A program made the position numbers and the translations under genes. Below, piece by piece: positions 1-7,954 of a DNA stretch of 64,000 nucleotides. The number at the start of each line of letters is the position of its first letter. Position 1 is the stretch's first letter. Below the pieces are notes generated by a model. It was not told the origin of the DNA. It did no database searches and saw only the letters and a program-made list of their open reading frames with translations. This DNA is from Streptococcus sp. Marseille-P6264 (GTDB lineage Bacteria; Bacillota; Bacilli; Lactobacillales; Streptococcaceae): positions 1-64,000 of the forward strand of contig NZ_CABPTO010000006.1 of the NCBI RefSeq assembly GCF_902460355.1. Reading direction: 5' to 3'.

Positions 1-735
1 AAGTGCATCAATCAGTGCTAGCCAATCAGCAAGCACAAGCATGAGCAACAGTGTAAGTGCATCAATCAGTGCATCTGAATCAGTAAGCACAAGCATGAGT
101 AATAGCCTATCCGCTTCAATCAGTGCTAGCCAATCAGCAAGCACAAGCATGAGCAACAGCGTAAGTGCTTCAATCAGTGCATCTGAATCAGTAAGCACAA
201 GCATGAGCAACAGCGTGTCTGCTTCAATCAGTGCATCTGAATCAGCAAGCACAAGCTTGAGCAATAGCCTATCCGCATCAATCAGTGCTTCAGTATCAGC
301 AAGCACAAGCATGAGCAACAGTGTAAGTGCATCAATCAGTGCATCTGAATCAGTAAGCACAAGCATGAGTAATAGCCTATCCGCATCAATCAGTGCTTCA
401 GTATCAGCAAGCACAAGCATGAGCAACAGTGTAAGTGCATCAATCAGTGCATCTGAATCAGTAAGCACAAGCATGAGTAATAGCCTATCTGCTTCAATCA
501 GTGCTAGCCAATCAGCAAGCACAAGCATGAGCAACAGCGTAAGTGCATCAATCAGTGCTAGCCAATCAGCAAGCACAAGCATGAGCAACAGTGTAAGTGC
601 ATCAATCAGTGCATCTGAATCAGTAAGCACAAGCATGAGTAATAGCCTATCCGCTTCAATCAGTGCTTCAGAATCAGCAAGCACAAGCATGAGCAACAGC
701 GTAAGTGCTTCAATCAGCACAAGCATGAGCAACAG
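1..735 (+). repeat. 54-bp tandem coding repeats (18-residue Ser-rich units)
   Basis: Counting from the methionine codon at 41, twelve full 54-bp units follow, then a shortened unit ending near 735. Units alternate between two main types (NSV...SES and NSL...SQS or SVS), giving a partial 108-bp higher-order period. Copies are nearly identical in DNA as well as protein, which implies recent unequal crossing-over or gene conversion. Copy number in an assembly should be treated with caution. Confidence 0.95.
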
Positions 736-988
736 CGCAAGTACCTCAGCTAGCTTGTCTGACAGTGCTTCAATCTCAAGTGCTACAAATCACTCTCAAG
801 CACCTAAGCCACAGCCTGCAGAACCAGGACAAGTCAAAGTTACTCCAAACGCTAAGGCTTTACCAAATACAGGAACTGCAAGTAACCAATTTGCTGGTCT
901 TGGATTAGGAGTAGCTGCTTTGGTAACTGCCTCTCTTCTTGGTAAGAAGAAGAGATCAGCAGCTTCTGAAATGGATTTAGAAGACTAA
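2..988 (+). CDS. Serine-rich-repeat LPXTG surface adhesin, C-terminal part (5' end outside window)
   Basis: The reading frame is open from the left edge, so this is only the C-terminal 328 residues of a larger wall-anchored protein. Most of it is Ser-x dipeptides in an 18-residue unit with Val/Leu and Glu/Gln/Val variants. After about residue 260 comes a Pro/Ala/Gln wall-spanning stretch, then LPNTG, a hydrophobic segment and a KKKR-type charged tail: a complete sortase A sorting signal. Serine-rich-repeat adhesins of this family (GspB, Hsa, SrpA, Fap1) are O-glycosylated in the cytosol by GtfA/GtfB and exported by SecA2/SecY2. Family membership is secure; the ligand-binding region is not visible. 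The next genes are an IS remnant and a GtfB-like gene rather than the usual secY2-asp genes. Confidence 0.93.
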   Translation, partial: SASISASQSASTSMSNSVSASISASESVSTSMSNSLSASISASQSASTSMSNSVSASISASESVSTSMSNSVSASISASESASTSLSNSLSASISASVSASTSMSNSVSASISASESVSTSMSNSLSASISASVSASTSMSNSVSASISASESVSTSMSNSLSASISASQSASTSMSNSVSASISASQSASTSMSNSVSASISASESVSTSMSNSLSASISASESASTSMSNSVSASISTSMSNSASTSASLSDSASISSATNHSQAPKPQPAEPGQVKVTPNAKALPNTGTASNQFAGLGLGVAALVTASLLGKKKRSAASEMDLED

Positions 989-1046
989 GTTCCACAAATC
1001 GGCTACAATGAAATTTTGTTGATATCATTTTAGCGATGAAAATAAG

Positions 1047-1080
1047 AACCCCGGATGGCTCAAGGCTATCTGGGGTTTTT
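1047..1080 (+). terminator. Rho-independent terminator of the adhesin gene
   Basis: AACCCCGGAT (1047-1056) pairs with ATCTGGGGTT (1068-1077) with one G-U pair, followed by a T run. It lies 58 bp after the adhesin stop codon. Confidence 0.85.
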
Positions 1081-1262
1081 GGGCTCTTTTCTATCATTTG
1101 TCAAGTCTATCAGGGCTTTAAGTAAAAAAGAGATCAGAGAGTAGCTATTCTGAGGTTACTGTCTTATTTTTAACACTTTTTGATCCATAAAAGGGCATGC
1201 TAAAAAACACCTCATCTGGTATTTTTGAAACAAGGTGTTACCATAATACGGCATAAATAGTT

Positions 1263-1823
1263 TTACCGATTTTGGGTAGAAGTATAATCGTAAAGTTTGT
1301 TATGCGTAATGAGGTAATACATTGTTCGAATGAGACGATGTATAGAGGCAATCGTATGTGGCTTAGTTGAAGCTATTGTCGATTGTCTTTTTCGTTTCTC
1401 ATAAAAGTCAGCGATATGGCAGGGATTGGTATGACTAGCTGAAGCGATGTTGTGAATGCACTTGAACAAGATTTTTCTGGCATAGGGATTACCTCGTTTA
1501 GTGATGTGTTCCTTAGCGAGAAAGTTCCCAGATTCATAGTGTCTCAGGTCAATGCCAATAAAAGCGTTGATTTGATTGGTAGACTGAAAGCGACGAATAT
1601 TTCCCAATTCGCCAATGATAGATGTCGCTATGGTTTCTGCGATGCCAGGAATTGACCGTAAGATGTCATACTCTGGTAAAGGCTGAGCTAGAGCTACCAT
1701 GTCGTTTAAGACAACTTGTCTGCGTTCAGAAAGACGAAGCAATTCTTGAGCATAGTAACGAACCTCTTCAAGCATTGGAGAGGTTTTCTTTACCGCACAA
1801 AAAGATTGTTTAGCGAGTGAGGT
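1263..1823 (-). pseudogene. IS110-family transposase, C-terminal remnant
   Basis: The leftward frame (170 residues from an internal methionine at 1775, open back to about 1823) carries the C-terminal Transposase_20 helix-hairpin-helix part: a SIPGIAE motif, GELGNIRRF, a GIDLRHYESG-type segment, TKRGN and LFKC. The N-terminal RuvC-like DEDD catalytic domain of a normal transposase of about 400 residues is absent, and an in-frame stop sits at about 1824-1826. It is therefore a dead fragment. It lies between a serine-rich-repeat gene and a GtfB-like gene, a likely site of rearrangement. IS110 elements lack terminal inverted repeats, so the element edge cannot be placed by eye. Confidence 0.85.
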
Positions 1824-1926
1824 AGCTGAGCCTTACCTTGATGAGCATATTGCCCAGCGCTGGTCTGATCTGGTTCGATCGGCTCAGACTAACTAAGTAG
1901 GATTCAGAAAGAAAGGCATAACCACT

Positions 1927-2625
1927 ATGATTTGTTTGTTTGACCGCTATGATCAAGCAAGTTTTGATTTGTTACGTTCATTAAAAGCAACAGGACTTGA
2001 TTGTCCTGTTGTTGTACAAGACGATGGCTATCTTTCACCAGATGTCGAGTCTCCTTACAGTTATTTTACAGGAGATTTGGACACACCAGAAGAAAAGAAA
2101 TCTTTCCACAATATTGGTTATATTTATGATTACCAGCGTCTTAATAATATGAATCCAGAAGCCTTGATCTTGACCAATAGTGATCAGCTTGAGCAAATAG
2201 AGCAGCTCTTGACTCAGCTACCAAATGTACCTTTCCATATAGGAGCCATCACAGAAATGTCTGGCCATTTGATGGGGCTCAATCGTTATCCGAATGTTTC
2301 GCTTTATCCAAATATTCGTCCGGCAAAGGTTGCAGAGCTTTTTGAGAGATGTGACTTGTATCTAGATATCAATATCAGCGATGAAATCCTCAATGCATGT
2401 CGCACAGCTTTTGAGAACAACATGCTGATTCTCAGTTTCACAAACACTTGTCATAGCCATCGATTTATTGCGGATAATCACATTTATGCGCCAGAAAATG
2501 TCTCAGGCATGGTGGATAAGATTCAAAGTGTCCTTGCCCACTCATCAGAGATGGAAGCGGCACTTGCTAAGCAAAAACAGGTGGCGAATCAGGCTGATCT
2601 GGAAGCCTACAAGGCAATTTTATAA
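1927..2625 (+). CDS. GtfB-like glycosyltransferase chaperone, apparently internally shortened
   Basis: The first 50 or so residues (MICLFDRYDQ..., GLD...V.QDDGYLSPDVESPYSYF) resemble the start of streptococcal GtfB (Gtf2). The part from about residue 70 (LILTNSDQLEQIE, FHIGAITEMS, LYPNIRP, CDLYLDIN, AFENN) resembles its C-terminal Rossmann half. GtfB is normally about 440-450 residues; this has 232, so the middle seems lost by an in-frame deletion. GtfB partners GtfA to put GlcNAc on serine-rich-repeat adhesins. Whether this short form works is doubtful. There is only a weak Shine-Dalgarno (AGAAAGG). The assignment rests on remembered family sequence; a diverged short paralogue is the alternative. 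Confidence 0.7.
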   Translation: MICLFDRYDQASFDLLRSLKATGLDCPVVVQDDGYLSPDVESPYSYFTGDLDTPEEKKSFHNIGYIYDYQRLNNMNPEALILTNSDQLEQIEQLLTQLPNVPFHIGAITEMSGHLMGLNRYPNVSLYPNIRPAKVAELFERCDLYLDINISDEILNACRTAFENNMLILSFTNTCHSHRFIADNHIYAPENVSGMVDKIQSVLAHSSEMEAALAKQKQVANQADLEAYKAIL

Positions 2626-2642
2626 GCTAAGAAGACAAGGGC

Positions 2643-2661
2643 TTGCTTTCGATGAAAGCAA
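2643..2661 (+). terminator. Hairpin after the GtfB-like gene
   Basis: TTGCTTTC and GAAAGCAA pair perfectly over 8 bp with a 3-nt loop, 18 bp after the stop codon. The following tract (ATTCCTTT) is only mildly T-rich, so termination is possible but not certain. Confidence 0.4.
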
Positions 2662-2693
2662 ATTCCTTTCTATCAACAGAAAAGGAGGAGCAG

Positions 2694-2877
2694 ATGTTCT
2701 AATAAGGACAATGGCATTTTACAAGAACATATACGAGAACAGCTAGATAATCGAAAGAAACCCCTAAAAAGGGAGAAGCAAGATTTTAGCATGATTGCCG
2801 TGCTGGGCGGAGTTCTCTTTCTTATCACCCTTTTGGTCACAATCATCATGCAGTTGGGACACTTTTTTAGCTCCTGA
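2694..2877 (+). pseudogene. Small membrane protein gene, broken by a frameshift at its start
   Basis: A strong Shine-Dalgarno (AAAGGAGG, about 2681-2688) precedes ATG at 2694, but that frame stops after two codons. The +1 frame runs open from 2698 to a TGA at 2875-2877. It encodes a hydrophilic segment (NKDNGILQEHIREQLDNRKK) followed by one transmembrane helix (MIAVLGGVLFLITLLVTIIM). Removing one T from the TT at 2697-2698 would join the ATG to this frame and give about 60 residues. This could be a real frameshift, a sequencing error, or re-initiation at the ATG at 2791. Function unknown. Confidence 0.45.
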
Positions 2878-2897
2878 TATTCTAATCAGAATGATGA

Positions 2898-2925
2898 AAA
2901 ACAGCAGACTTTCCTGCTGTTTTTT
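2898..2925 (+). terminator. Rho-independent terminator upstream of holA
   Basis: AAAACAGCAG (2898-2907) and CTGCTGTTTT (2914-2923) form a perfect 10-bp stem ending in a T run. It separates the adhesin-locus remnants from holA. Confidence 0.85.
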
Positions 2926-2976
2926 GTTACAATTTATACATGACTAAGAATCAAGAAAAAGGAAGGGAGTGCCACT

Positions 2977-4014
2977 GTGTTAGCAATTGAAAAAATTAGG
3001 AAAATCACTCCCGAAAACCTTCCGCCTTTAACGATTTTGACGGGAGACGACTTGGGGCAATTTGAGCTGTTCAAAGACGAGTTTTTGAAACAGATTCACT
3101 ACGATCCAGCGGATTTGAATGTCACGTTGTTTGACATGAAAGAAACGTCTTATGCAGATGTGGAGTTAGATCTAGTCAGTCTGCCTTTTTTTGCGGATGA
3201 AAAGATTATTATTTTAGATCATTTTGCGGATCTAACGACAGCAAAAAAGCGCTATTTATCGGATGAAGAGCTCAAGTCCTTTGAGCAGTATTTGGAAGCC
3301 CCTAGTGGCACGACCAAATTAGTCATTTTTGCGGAAGGTAAGCTGGACAGCAAACGCAGATTAGTCAAGATACTCAAGCGCGACGGACAGATCTTTGAAG
3401 CAGCTGAGATTAAAGAAACAGATTTACGTCAGTATTTTACCAAACAGGCCCAGCTTGAAGGTCTGGACTTCGCTCCGAAGGCTTTTGACCACTTGCTGAT
3501 CAAATCAGGCTTTCATTTTAGCGAAATCAGTAAAAACTTGGCTTTTCTGAAGTCTTATAAGGAGTCAGGACAAATTAGTCTAGAAGACATTGCTGAGGCC
3601 ATTCCCAAAACCTTGCAGGACAACATTTTTGATTTGACTCAGCTGATTTTACAGAAACAAATTGATGCGGCACGGAGTTTGGTGCGCGATCTGACCTTGC
3701 AGGGTGAAGATGAAATCAAGTTGATTGCTATCATGTTAGGTCAATTTCGGATGTTTACTCAGGTTAAAATTTTGGCGGATAATGGCCGATCTGAGAGCCA
3801 AATCGTGTCGGACTTATCAGACTATCTAGGCCGCAAGATGAATCCCTTCCAAGTCAAGTTTGCGCTTAAGGATGCGCGTGGGCTTAGCCTCAACTTTCTG
3901 AAAAGAACCCTGACCTGCTTGATTGAAACGGACTACCAGATCAAGTCTGGCCTTTATGATAAGGATTACCTTTTTGACCTTGTCTTGCTGAAAATCGCGA
4001 CAGAAAACTTCTAA
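2977..4014 (+). CDS. holA: DNA polymerase III delta subunit
   Basis: HolA (delta) is the clamp-loader subunit that opens the beta sliding clamp during chromosome replication. The 345-residue length fits. The N-terminal AAA+-like domain shows the strand ILTGDDLGQFELFKDEF and the middle has LDSKRRLVKILK; the C-terminal helical collar includes LIAIMLGQFRMF and a DYQIKSGLYDKDYLFDLVLLKI ending. It starts at GTG (2977) behind AAGGAAGGGA; no ATG gives the family N-terminus. sodA follows closely on the same strand, the usual order in this group. Confidence 0.95.
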   Translation: MLAIEKIRKITPENLPPLTILTGDDLGQFELFKDEFLKQIHYDPADLNVTLFDMKETSYADVELDLVSLPFFADEKIIILDHFADLTTAKKRYLSDEELKSFEQYLEAPSGTTKLVIFAEGKLDSKRRLVKILKRDGQIFEAAEIKETDLRQYFTKQAQLEGLDFAPKAFDHLLIKSGFHFSEISKNLAFLKSYKESGQISLEDIAEAIPKTLQDNIFDLTQLILQKQIDAARSLVRDLTLQGEDEIKLIAIMLGQFRMFTQVKILADNGRSESQIVSDLSDYLGRKMNPFQVKFALKDARGLSLNFLKRTLTCLIETDYQIKSGLYDKDYLFDLVLLKIATENF

Positions 4015-4075
4015 AAGATTAGGAAAATTTATAAGCAAAATAGTTGAAAAATGTGCGTTTTTACGTTATGATTTG

Positions 4076-4081
4076 TATAAT
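4076..4081 (+). promoter_or_regulatory. -10 element of the sodA promoter
   Basis: A perfect TATAAT lies 24 bp upstream of the sodA ATG. No good -35 sits at 17 bp; the nearest, TTGAAA at 4044-4049, is too far. Confidence 0.5.
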
Positions 4082-4105
4082 AATAAAGAAAATGAGGACA
4101 AGTAA

Positions 4106-4711
4106 ATGGCAATTATTTTACCAGATCTACCTTATGCATACGACGCTTTGGAACCTTACATCGATGAGGAAACAATGCACCTTCACCATGACAAGCACCA
4201 TCAAACTTACGTGAATAACGTAAATGCAGCGCTTGAAAAACATCCTGAAATTGGTGAAGATTTAGAAAAACTGTTGGCAGATGTTGAGTCTATTCCGGCT
4301 GATATTCGCCAAGCAGTGATCAACAACGGCGGTGGACACTTGAACCACGCTCTTTTCTGGGAATTGATGACTCCTGAAAAAACTGCTCCATCAGCAGAAC
4401 TTGCAGCAGCAATCGATGCGACATTTGGTTCATTCGAAGAATTCCAAGCAGCCTTCACAGCAGCAGCAACAACTCGTTTCGGTTCTGGTTGGGCATGGTT
4501 GGTTGTCAACAAAGAAGGGAAACTTGAAGTAACTTCAACAGCAAACCAAGATACACCAATCTCAGAAGGCAAGACACCAATCTTAGGCTTGGACGTTTGG
4601 GAACATGCTTACTACGTGAAATATCGCAACGTGCGTCCTGACTACATCAAGGCTTTCTTCTCAGTGATCAACTGGAATAAAGTGGATGAACTCTACGCAG
4701 CAGCTAAATAA
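4106..4711 (+). CDS. sodA: Superoxide dismutase, Mn/Fe family
   Basis: This cytosolic enzyme dismutates superoxide to hydrogen peroxide and oxygen, an essential defence in a peroxide-producing, catalase-negative streptococcus. All four metal ligands are visible: His27 (in MHLHHDKHH), His81 ([11 protein letters not shown]), and Asp163 and His167 ([10 protein letters not shown]). The length of 201 residues is typical. The GSGWAWLV segment and the Gly-rich GGG before His78 fit the Mn or cambialistic streptococcal type, but the metal cannot be proved from sequence. It has its own promoter and terminator, so it is monocistronic. Confidence 0.97.
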   Translation: MAIILPDLPYAYDALEPYIDEETMHLHHDKHHQTYVNNVNAALEKHPEIGEDLEKLLADVESIPADIRQAVINNGGGHLNHALFWELMTPEKTAPSAELAAAIDATFGSFEEFQAAFTAAATTRFGSGWAWLVVNKEGKLEVTSTANQDTPISEGKTPILGLDVWEHAYYVKYRNVRPDYIKAFFSVINWNKVDELYAAAK

Positions 4712-4720
4712 TAGAATTAT

Positions 4721-4747
4721 AAAACGGATCGCAATGATTCGTTTTTA
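4721..4747 (+). terminator. sodA terminator
   Basis: AAAACGGATC (4721-4730) pairs with GATTCGTTTT (4736-4745), one G-U pair, followed by T residues. Confidence 0.85.
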
Positions 4748-4772
4748 AATGCCCTTAAATTGACCTTTCTAC

Positions 4773-4801
4773 TTGTTATTTTAATGAGAATCTTTTATAA
4801 T
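4773..4801 (+). promoter_or_regulatory. Promoter of the beta-lactamase-fold gene
   Basis: TTGTTA (4773-4778) and TATAAT (4796-4801) are spaced by 17 bp and lie 24 bp upstream of the start codon. Confidence 0.65.
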
Positions 4802-4824
4802 ACTAAAATATTAGGAGAAAAACT

Positions 4825-5877
4825 TTGATTAAAAATGACATAAAGAAACTGGCTTGCTGGTTCGGTGGTGTTTTCTTATTTATTTGTTTTTTGGGTCTTT
4901 TGGTGGAACCACAGCGAGCTGATAAAAAGATAGCAGAAGCAGGTCAATCAATCGCTTCTTCACAGTCTACAGAAGGAGAGGAAACGAAGTCTGAGGGGAC
5001 TGCGCGTGCTAGCAAGACAATGGAAGAGAAGCAAGAGGTGATAGAGCAGGATTTTCCGACCATGGAAGCCTTGGGCTTATCTTACGATTATGCGAATATG
5101 ACCTTGCCACAAGTTGTTCAGGCTTACATGGATGACATGGGAATTGACTCTTCTCAGATTGCTTTTTCTTATAAAGATCTGACAAGTGGGCAAACTTATG
5201 CCATGAATGATACCCAGCCTATGACAGCAGGCTCTACTTATAAACTCCCCCTTAATATGTTGGTTGTTGATGAGGTAGCAGCAGGAAAATTATCGCTGGA
5301 AGAGCGGTTTGATATTACCAACACCAGCTATGAATACAAGGAAGAGCACGATAACTATGTAGCGGCCTTCAATGGCGCCATGTCTATTCCTGATATGCAG
5401 GAGTATTCCTTGGTTTACTCTGAAAATACGCCCGCTTATGCGCTAGCAGAGCGATTAGGTGGTATGGATAAGGCCTACAGCATGTTTGGAAGGTATGGCC
5501 GGTCAAAAGCTAAAGTCAAGACGATCAGCAGAGAAAACAAAACAACAACGGATTATTATATTCAAGTTCTAGAGTATCTGTGGAATAACCAAGAAAAATA
5601 CAAGGATATTCTTTATTTTATCGGTGTTTCCTTCCCTGGTGAATATTACAAACGTTATCTTTATGATTTGACCATCTATCAAAAGCCTGGTTATGTTAGA
5701 GAAGCTCTTAATGTTGATGCTATTGTTATGGAGGAGAAGCCTTATATTGTGGCACTTTATACAGCCTATCTAGGTGGCAGTACAGAAGCCAGTGAGGAGA
5801 TCAGCGGAGTTGGTATTGATCAGGTCGGTCAAATTGCCTATATCATCAATGAGTGGCACCGGGTCAACATGAATTAA
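4825..5877 (+). CDS. Membrane-anchored serine hydrolase of the class A beta-lactamase fold
   Basis: A basic N-terminus and one transmembrane helix (about residues 9-27) are followed by a Ser/Glu-rich linker and a Beta-lactamase2-type domain. The S-x-x-K motif (GSTYKLP) is near residue 138 and an S-E-N in the YSENTPAYALAERLGG segment stands in the SxN position. No clear KTG triad is seen. Streptococci rarely carry true beta-lactamases, so a cell-envelope role on peptidoglycan-like substrates is more likely; that is inference. Translation starts at TTG 4825, 7 nt after AGGAG; no in-frame ATG keeps the membrane anchor. Confidence 0.8.
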   Translation: MIKNDIKKLACWFGGVFLFICFLGLLVEPQRADKKIAEAGQSIASSQSTEGEETKSEGTARASKTMEEKQEVIEQDFPTMEALGLSYDYANMTLPQVVQAYMDDMGIDSSQIAFSYKDLTSGQTYAMNDTQPMTAGSTYKLPLNMLVVDEVAAGKLSLEERFDITNTSYEYKEEHDNYVAAFNGAMSIPDMQEYSLVYSENTPAYALAERLGGMDKAYSMFGRYGRSKAKVKTISRENKTTTDYYIQVLEYLWNNQEKYKDILYFIGVSFPGEYYKRYLYDLTIYQKPGYVREALNVDAIVMEEKPYIVALYTAYLGGSTEASEEISGVGIDQVGQIAYIINEWHRVNMN

Positions 5878-5946
5878 AATCGGCCCAGCAACTAGGCTCT
5901 GCAATGAACCTGCTGAATGAGGTTTCTTTATAGAAAATAGTTGTAG

Positions 5947-5975
5947 AATGCGAGATTGATCCTCGCATTTTGTTC
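5947..5975 (+). terminator. Terminator after the beta-lactamase-fold gene
   Basis: AATGCGAG (5947-5954) and CTCGCATT (5962-5969) form a perfect 8-bp stem followed by TTGTT. Confidence 0.75.
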
Positions 5976-6010
5976 TGAATGTGAGTTTTCTGACCAGCCT
6001 TTTTAGAGGA

Positions 6011-6038
6011 TTGACATCTGGGAGGAAAAAGGTATAAT
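6011..6038 (+). promoter_or_regulatory. Sigma-A promoter of the YhfC-like gene
   Basis: A perfect TTGACA (6011-6016) and TATAAT (6033-6038) are separated by 16 bp, 37 bp upstream of the ATG. This is one of the strongest promoters in the window. Confidence 0.85.
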
Positions 6039-6074
6039 TCTAGTAAAACTTTTAATAGTTGAGGAGACGATTTC

Positions 6075-6854
6075 ATGCTTCAAACGCATATTTTGATTGC
6101 TATGGTGCTGATTTTAGCCGCTGTAGTCATTCCAGTAATTTATTTTAAAAAGACCAAGCAGATTTCCCTGCTTGTTTTCCTCTTGGGAGGGGTCGGATTT
6201 TATCTGTCCAGTCAGATTTTTGAAAATCTCCTACATCGCTTGGTTCTACAGCCTCAGGCTGATGGGACAATTGCGCTGATGAAAACTGCTCCCTTACTCT
6301 ATATTTTATATGGCATTGCAACGGCGGCCATCTTTGAGGAGACGGCGCGCTATGTGATTTTTAGATATTTACAAAAGAAGCGTCCACTGACTATCGGTGA
6401 TAGTCTGGCCTATGGTTTAGGACACGGCGGGATCGAAGCTCTTTTCATCGGTATTTCAGGTCTCTTGAGTCTGTTTGTCCTCGCTCATCTAGTCAGTCAA
6501 GGGGACAGCGCCTTGCTAGCGCAATTACCCCAAACGATGATTTCTTACGTGCAAAGACTACAAGTAGGGCAGATTTACCTACTAGCTTTTGAGCGTATTT
6601 TAGCGCTTGCGATTCAAGTATTTCTGACTTTCTGGGTTTGGGCAGCTGTAAAAGACAAAAAAATATTCTATTTTCTTGCGGCTCTGGCCTTTCATGCTTT
6701 GATTGATTTGGCTCCTGCTCTGGTTCAAGTTGGATGGCTGACTCAGCCGATTCTGGTTGAAGTGATTATTTTGGTAGAATTTCTTGCTCTGGTATTTCTG
6801 ACTAAGAAGTTTCTATCGTTATCAATTTTTAATACCAAGAGTAAAAATGCTTAA
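6075..6854 (+). CDS. YhfC-family intramembrane glutamic-type protease
   Basis: This 259-residue polytopic membrane protein has about seven or eight hydrophobic helices. It carries the signature polar residues of the YhfC/DUF2324 family inside helices: EETARYVIFR (about residues 96-105), a GHGGIEA motif (about 118-124) and HALIDLAP near the C-terminus. The family is related to CPBP/Abi intramembrane proteases; substrates are generally unknown. It is a single-gene unit with its own strong promoter and terminator. RBS GAGGAG lies at about 6061-6066. Confidence 0.8.
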   Translation: MLQTHILIAMVLILAAVVIPVIYFKKTKQISLLVFLLGGVGFYLSSQIFENLLHRLVLQPQADGTIALMKTAPLLYILYGIATAAIFEETARYVIFRYLQKKRPLTIGDSLAYGLGHGGIEALFIGISGLLSLFVLAHLVSQGDSALLAQLPQTMISYVQRLQVGQIYLLAFERILALAIQVFLTFWVWAAVKDKKIFYFLAALAFHALIDLAPALVQVGWLTQPILVEVIILVEFLALVFLTKKFLSLSIFNTKSKNA

Positions 6855-6903
6855 TGAGGCTCAAGTAAAGAAGGTAAGAGTTTAAACGAGTTTGGATAGT
6901 AAG

Positions 6904-6940
6904 GAGAGGTTAGGACAAAAGATTCCTAGCCTCTCTTTTT
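6904..6940 (+). terminator. Terminator after the YhfC-like gene
   Basis: GAGAGGTTAGG (6904-6914) pairs with CCTAGCCTCTC (6925-6935), one G-U pair, followed by TTTTT. Confidence 0.9.
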
Positions 6941-7092
6941 GTTAGAAAATTAGCAGGAGTATTTTAAAAGTTCTGAGAGAATGTTTAAAACGAATTTTCA
7001 AAGCAAGCGAGTAAAGCTCAATCGCTATCGATTTGCTTTCATATTATTAAAATAAACTGGTCTAATAATTTCTGTTTTTGGAAGCGGATTTA

Positions 7093-7101
7093 TGCTATAA
7101 T
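7093..7101 (+). promoter_or_regulatory. Extended -10 promoter of flp
   Basis: TG-C-TATAAT, a perfect extended -10, lies 27 bp upstream of the flp start codon. The -35 region is weak. Confidence 0.65.
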
Positions 7102-7127
7102 ACTAATAGCAAGTAAGAAGGGTTATT

Positions 7128-7814
7128 ATGATCAATAAGGAACATTATCAGATTATTAGGCAGCATCCAGCATTTGCACATTTTCCTGTGGAAATTTTTG
7201 ATAAGATTGCTATTGAGATTCAATTCCGCAAGATCCCCAAGGGACAGATTATCTTCTTTTCAGGGGACCGTAGAGATCGCCTTTTCCTCCTGCATCGAGG
7301 CTATGTTCGTATCGAGCAGTACGATTCAACTGATACTTTTTCTTATATGGATTATATTAAAATGAATAGTGTGTTTCCATATGGAGGTATGTTTTTCGAT
7401 GAGCGTTATCATTATACGGCTAGTGCGGTTACCAATGTCGAGTACTTCAGCATTCCTATGGACTTGTTTGAAGACTATTCAAAAAAGAATGTTGATCAGC
7501 TGTTGTTTATCACCAAGCGTTTATCGCAGATTTTAGAATTTCAGGAATTGCGCTTACGGAATGTCGTCTCAGCCAGTGCTACGGATCGCGTGACCCAGTC
7601 TCTATCTATTTTGTGCATGGACTTGTGCAAAGAGCAGGATACACTTCCGTTTCCATTGAGTATGAAAGAGTTGGCCAAGCTAGGAGCCACCACACGTGAA
7701 ACAGTTAATCAGGTTCTAAAAAAACTAAGAGAAGAAGGAGCGATTGAATACGAGCATAAAAAACTGACATTTAAGAATAAAGATTACTTTATGAGGTATT
7801 TTGAAGGAAGCTAA
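7128..7814 (+). CDS. flp: Crp/Fnr-family transcription regulator (Flp, candidate arc operon activator)
   Basis: The 228-residue protein has an N-terminal cyclic-nucleotide-binding beta-roll (about residues 20-120; FFSGDRRDRLFLLHRGYVRIE) and a C-terminal winged helix (about 150-225; SMKELAKLGATTRETVNQVLKKLREEGAIE as the helix-turn-helix). It lacks the N-terminal cysteine cluster of true Fnr, so oxygen sensing by a 4Fe-4S cluster is not supported; two cysteines (CMDLC) lie between the domains. In S. gordonii a gene of this type directly upstream of arcA (flp) activates the arginine deiminase operon under anaerobiosis. The same position here supports that role. Confidence 0.88.
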   Translation: MINKEHYQIIRQHPAFAHFPVEIFDKIAIEIQFRKIPKGQIIFFSGDRRDRLFLLHRGYVRIEQYDSTDTFSYMDYIKMNSVFPYGGMFFDERYHYTASAVTNVEYFSIPMDLFEDYSKKNVDQLLFITKRLSQILEFQELRLRNVVSASATDRVTQSLSILCMDLCKEQDTLPFPLSMKELAKLGATTRETVNQVLKKLREEGAIEYEHKKLTFKNKDYFMRYFEGS

Positions 7815-7837
7815 TCAATCATTTGATTGGCTTTTTT
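7810..7837 (+). terminator. flp terminator
   Basis: GCTAATCAA (7810-7818) pairs with TTGATTGGC (7823-7831), one G-U pair, followed by six T. The stem begins inside the flp stop region. It isolates flp from arcA. Confidence 0.85.
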
Positions 7838-7894
7838 CAAACATTTTTACACATTTAAAAGTTTTTTCTGATCATATTCTAATATTAATTGAAC

Positions 7895-7919
7895 ATATAT
7901 TTTTTACAAAAAAATATAT
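7895..7919. promoter_or_regulatory. Perfect 11-bp inverted repeat upstream of arcA
   Basis: ATATATTTTTT (7895-7905) and AAAAAATATAT (7909-7919) are perfectly complementary around a 3-nt centre ACA. The site lies about 140 bp upstream of the arcA -10. It could bind a regulator or be a bent AT-rich upstream element. Confidence 0.5.
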
Positions 7920-7954
7920 ATTCCTAAAAATAATAGAACAATCAAAATATGCAA

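Noticed and set aside
1-735. Regular 54-bp repeats could be taken for a CRISPR array
   Set aside because: The repeats are contiguous with no unique spacers and stay in one Ser-rich frame leading to an LPXTG signal, so they are coding repeats.
852-1097. 81-codon frame opposite the adhesin sorting signal
   Set aside because: It lies antisense to a clear protein end and a terminator, has no ribosome site and resembles no family.
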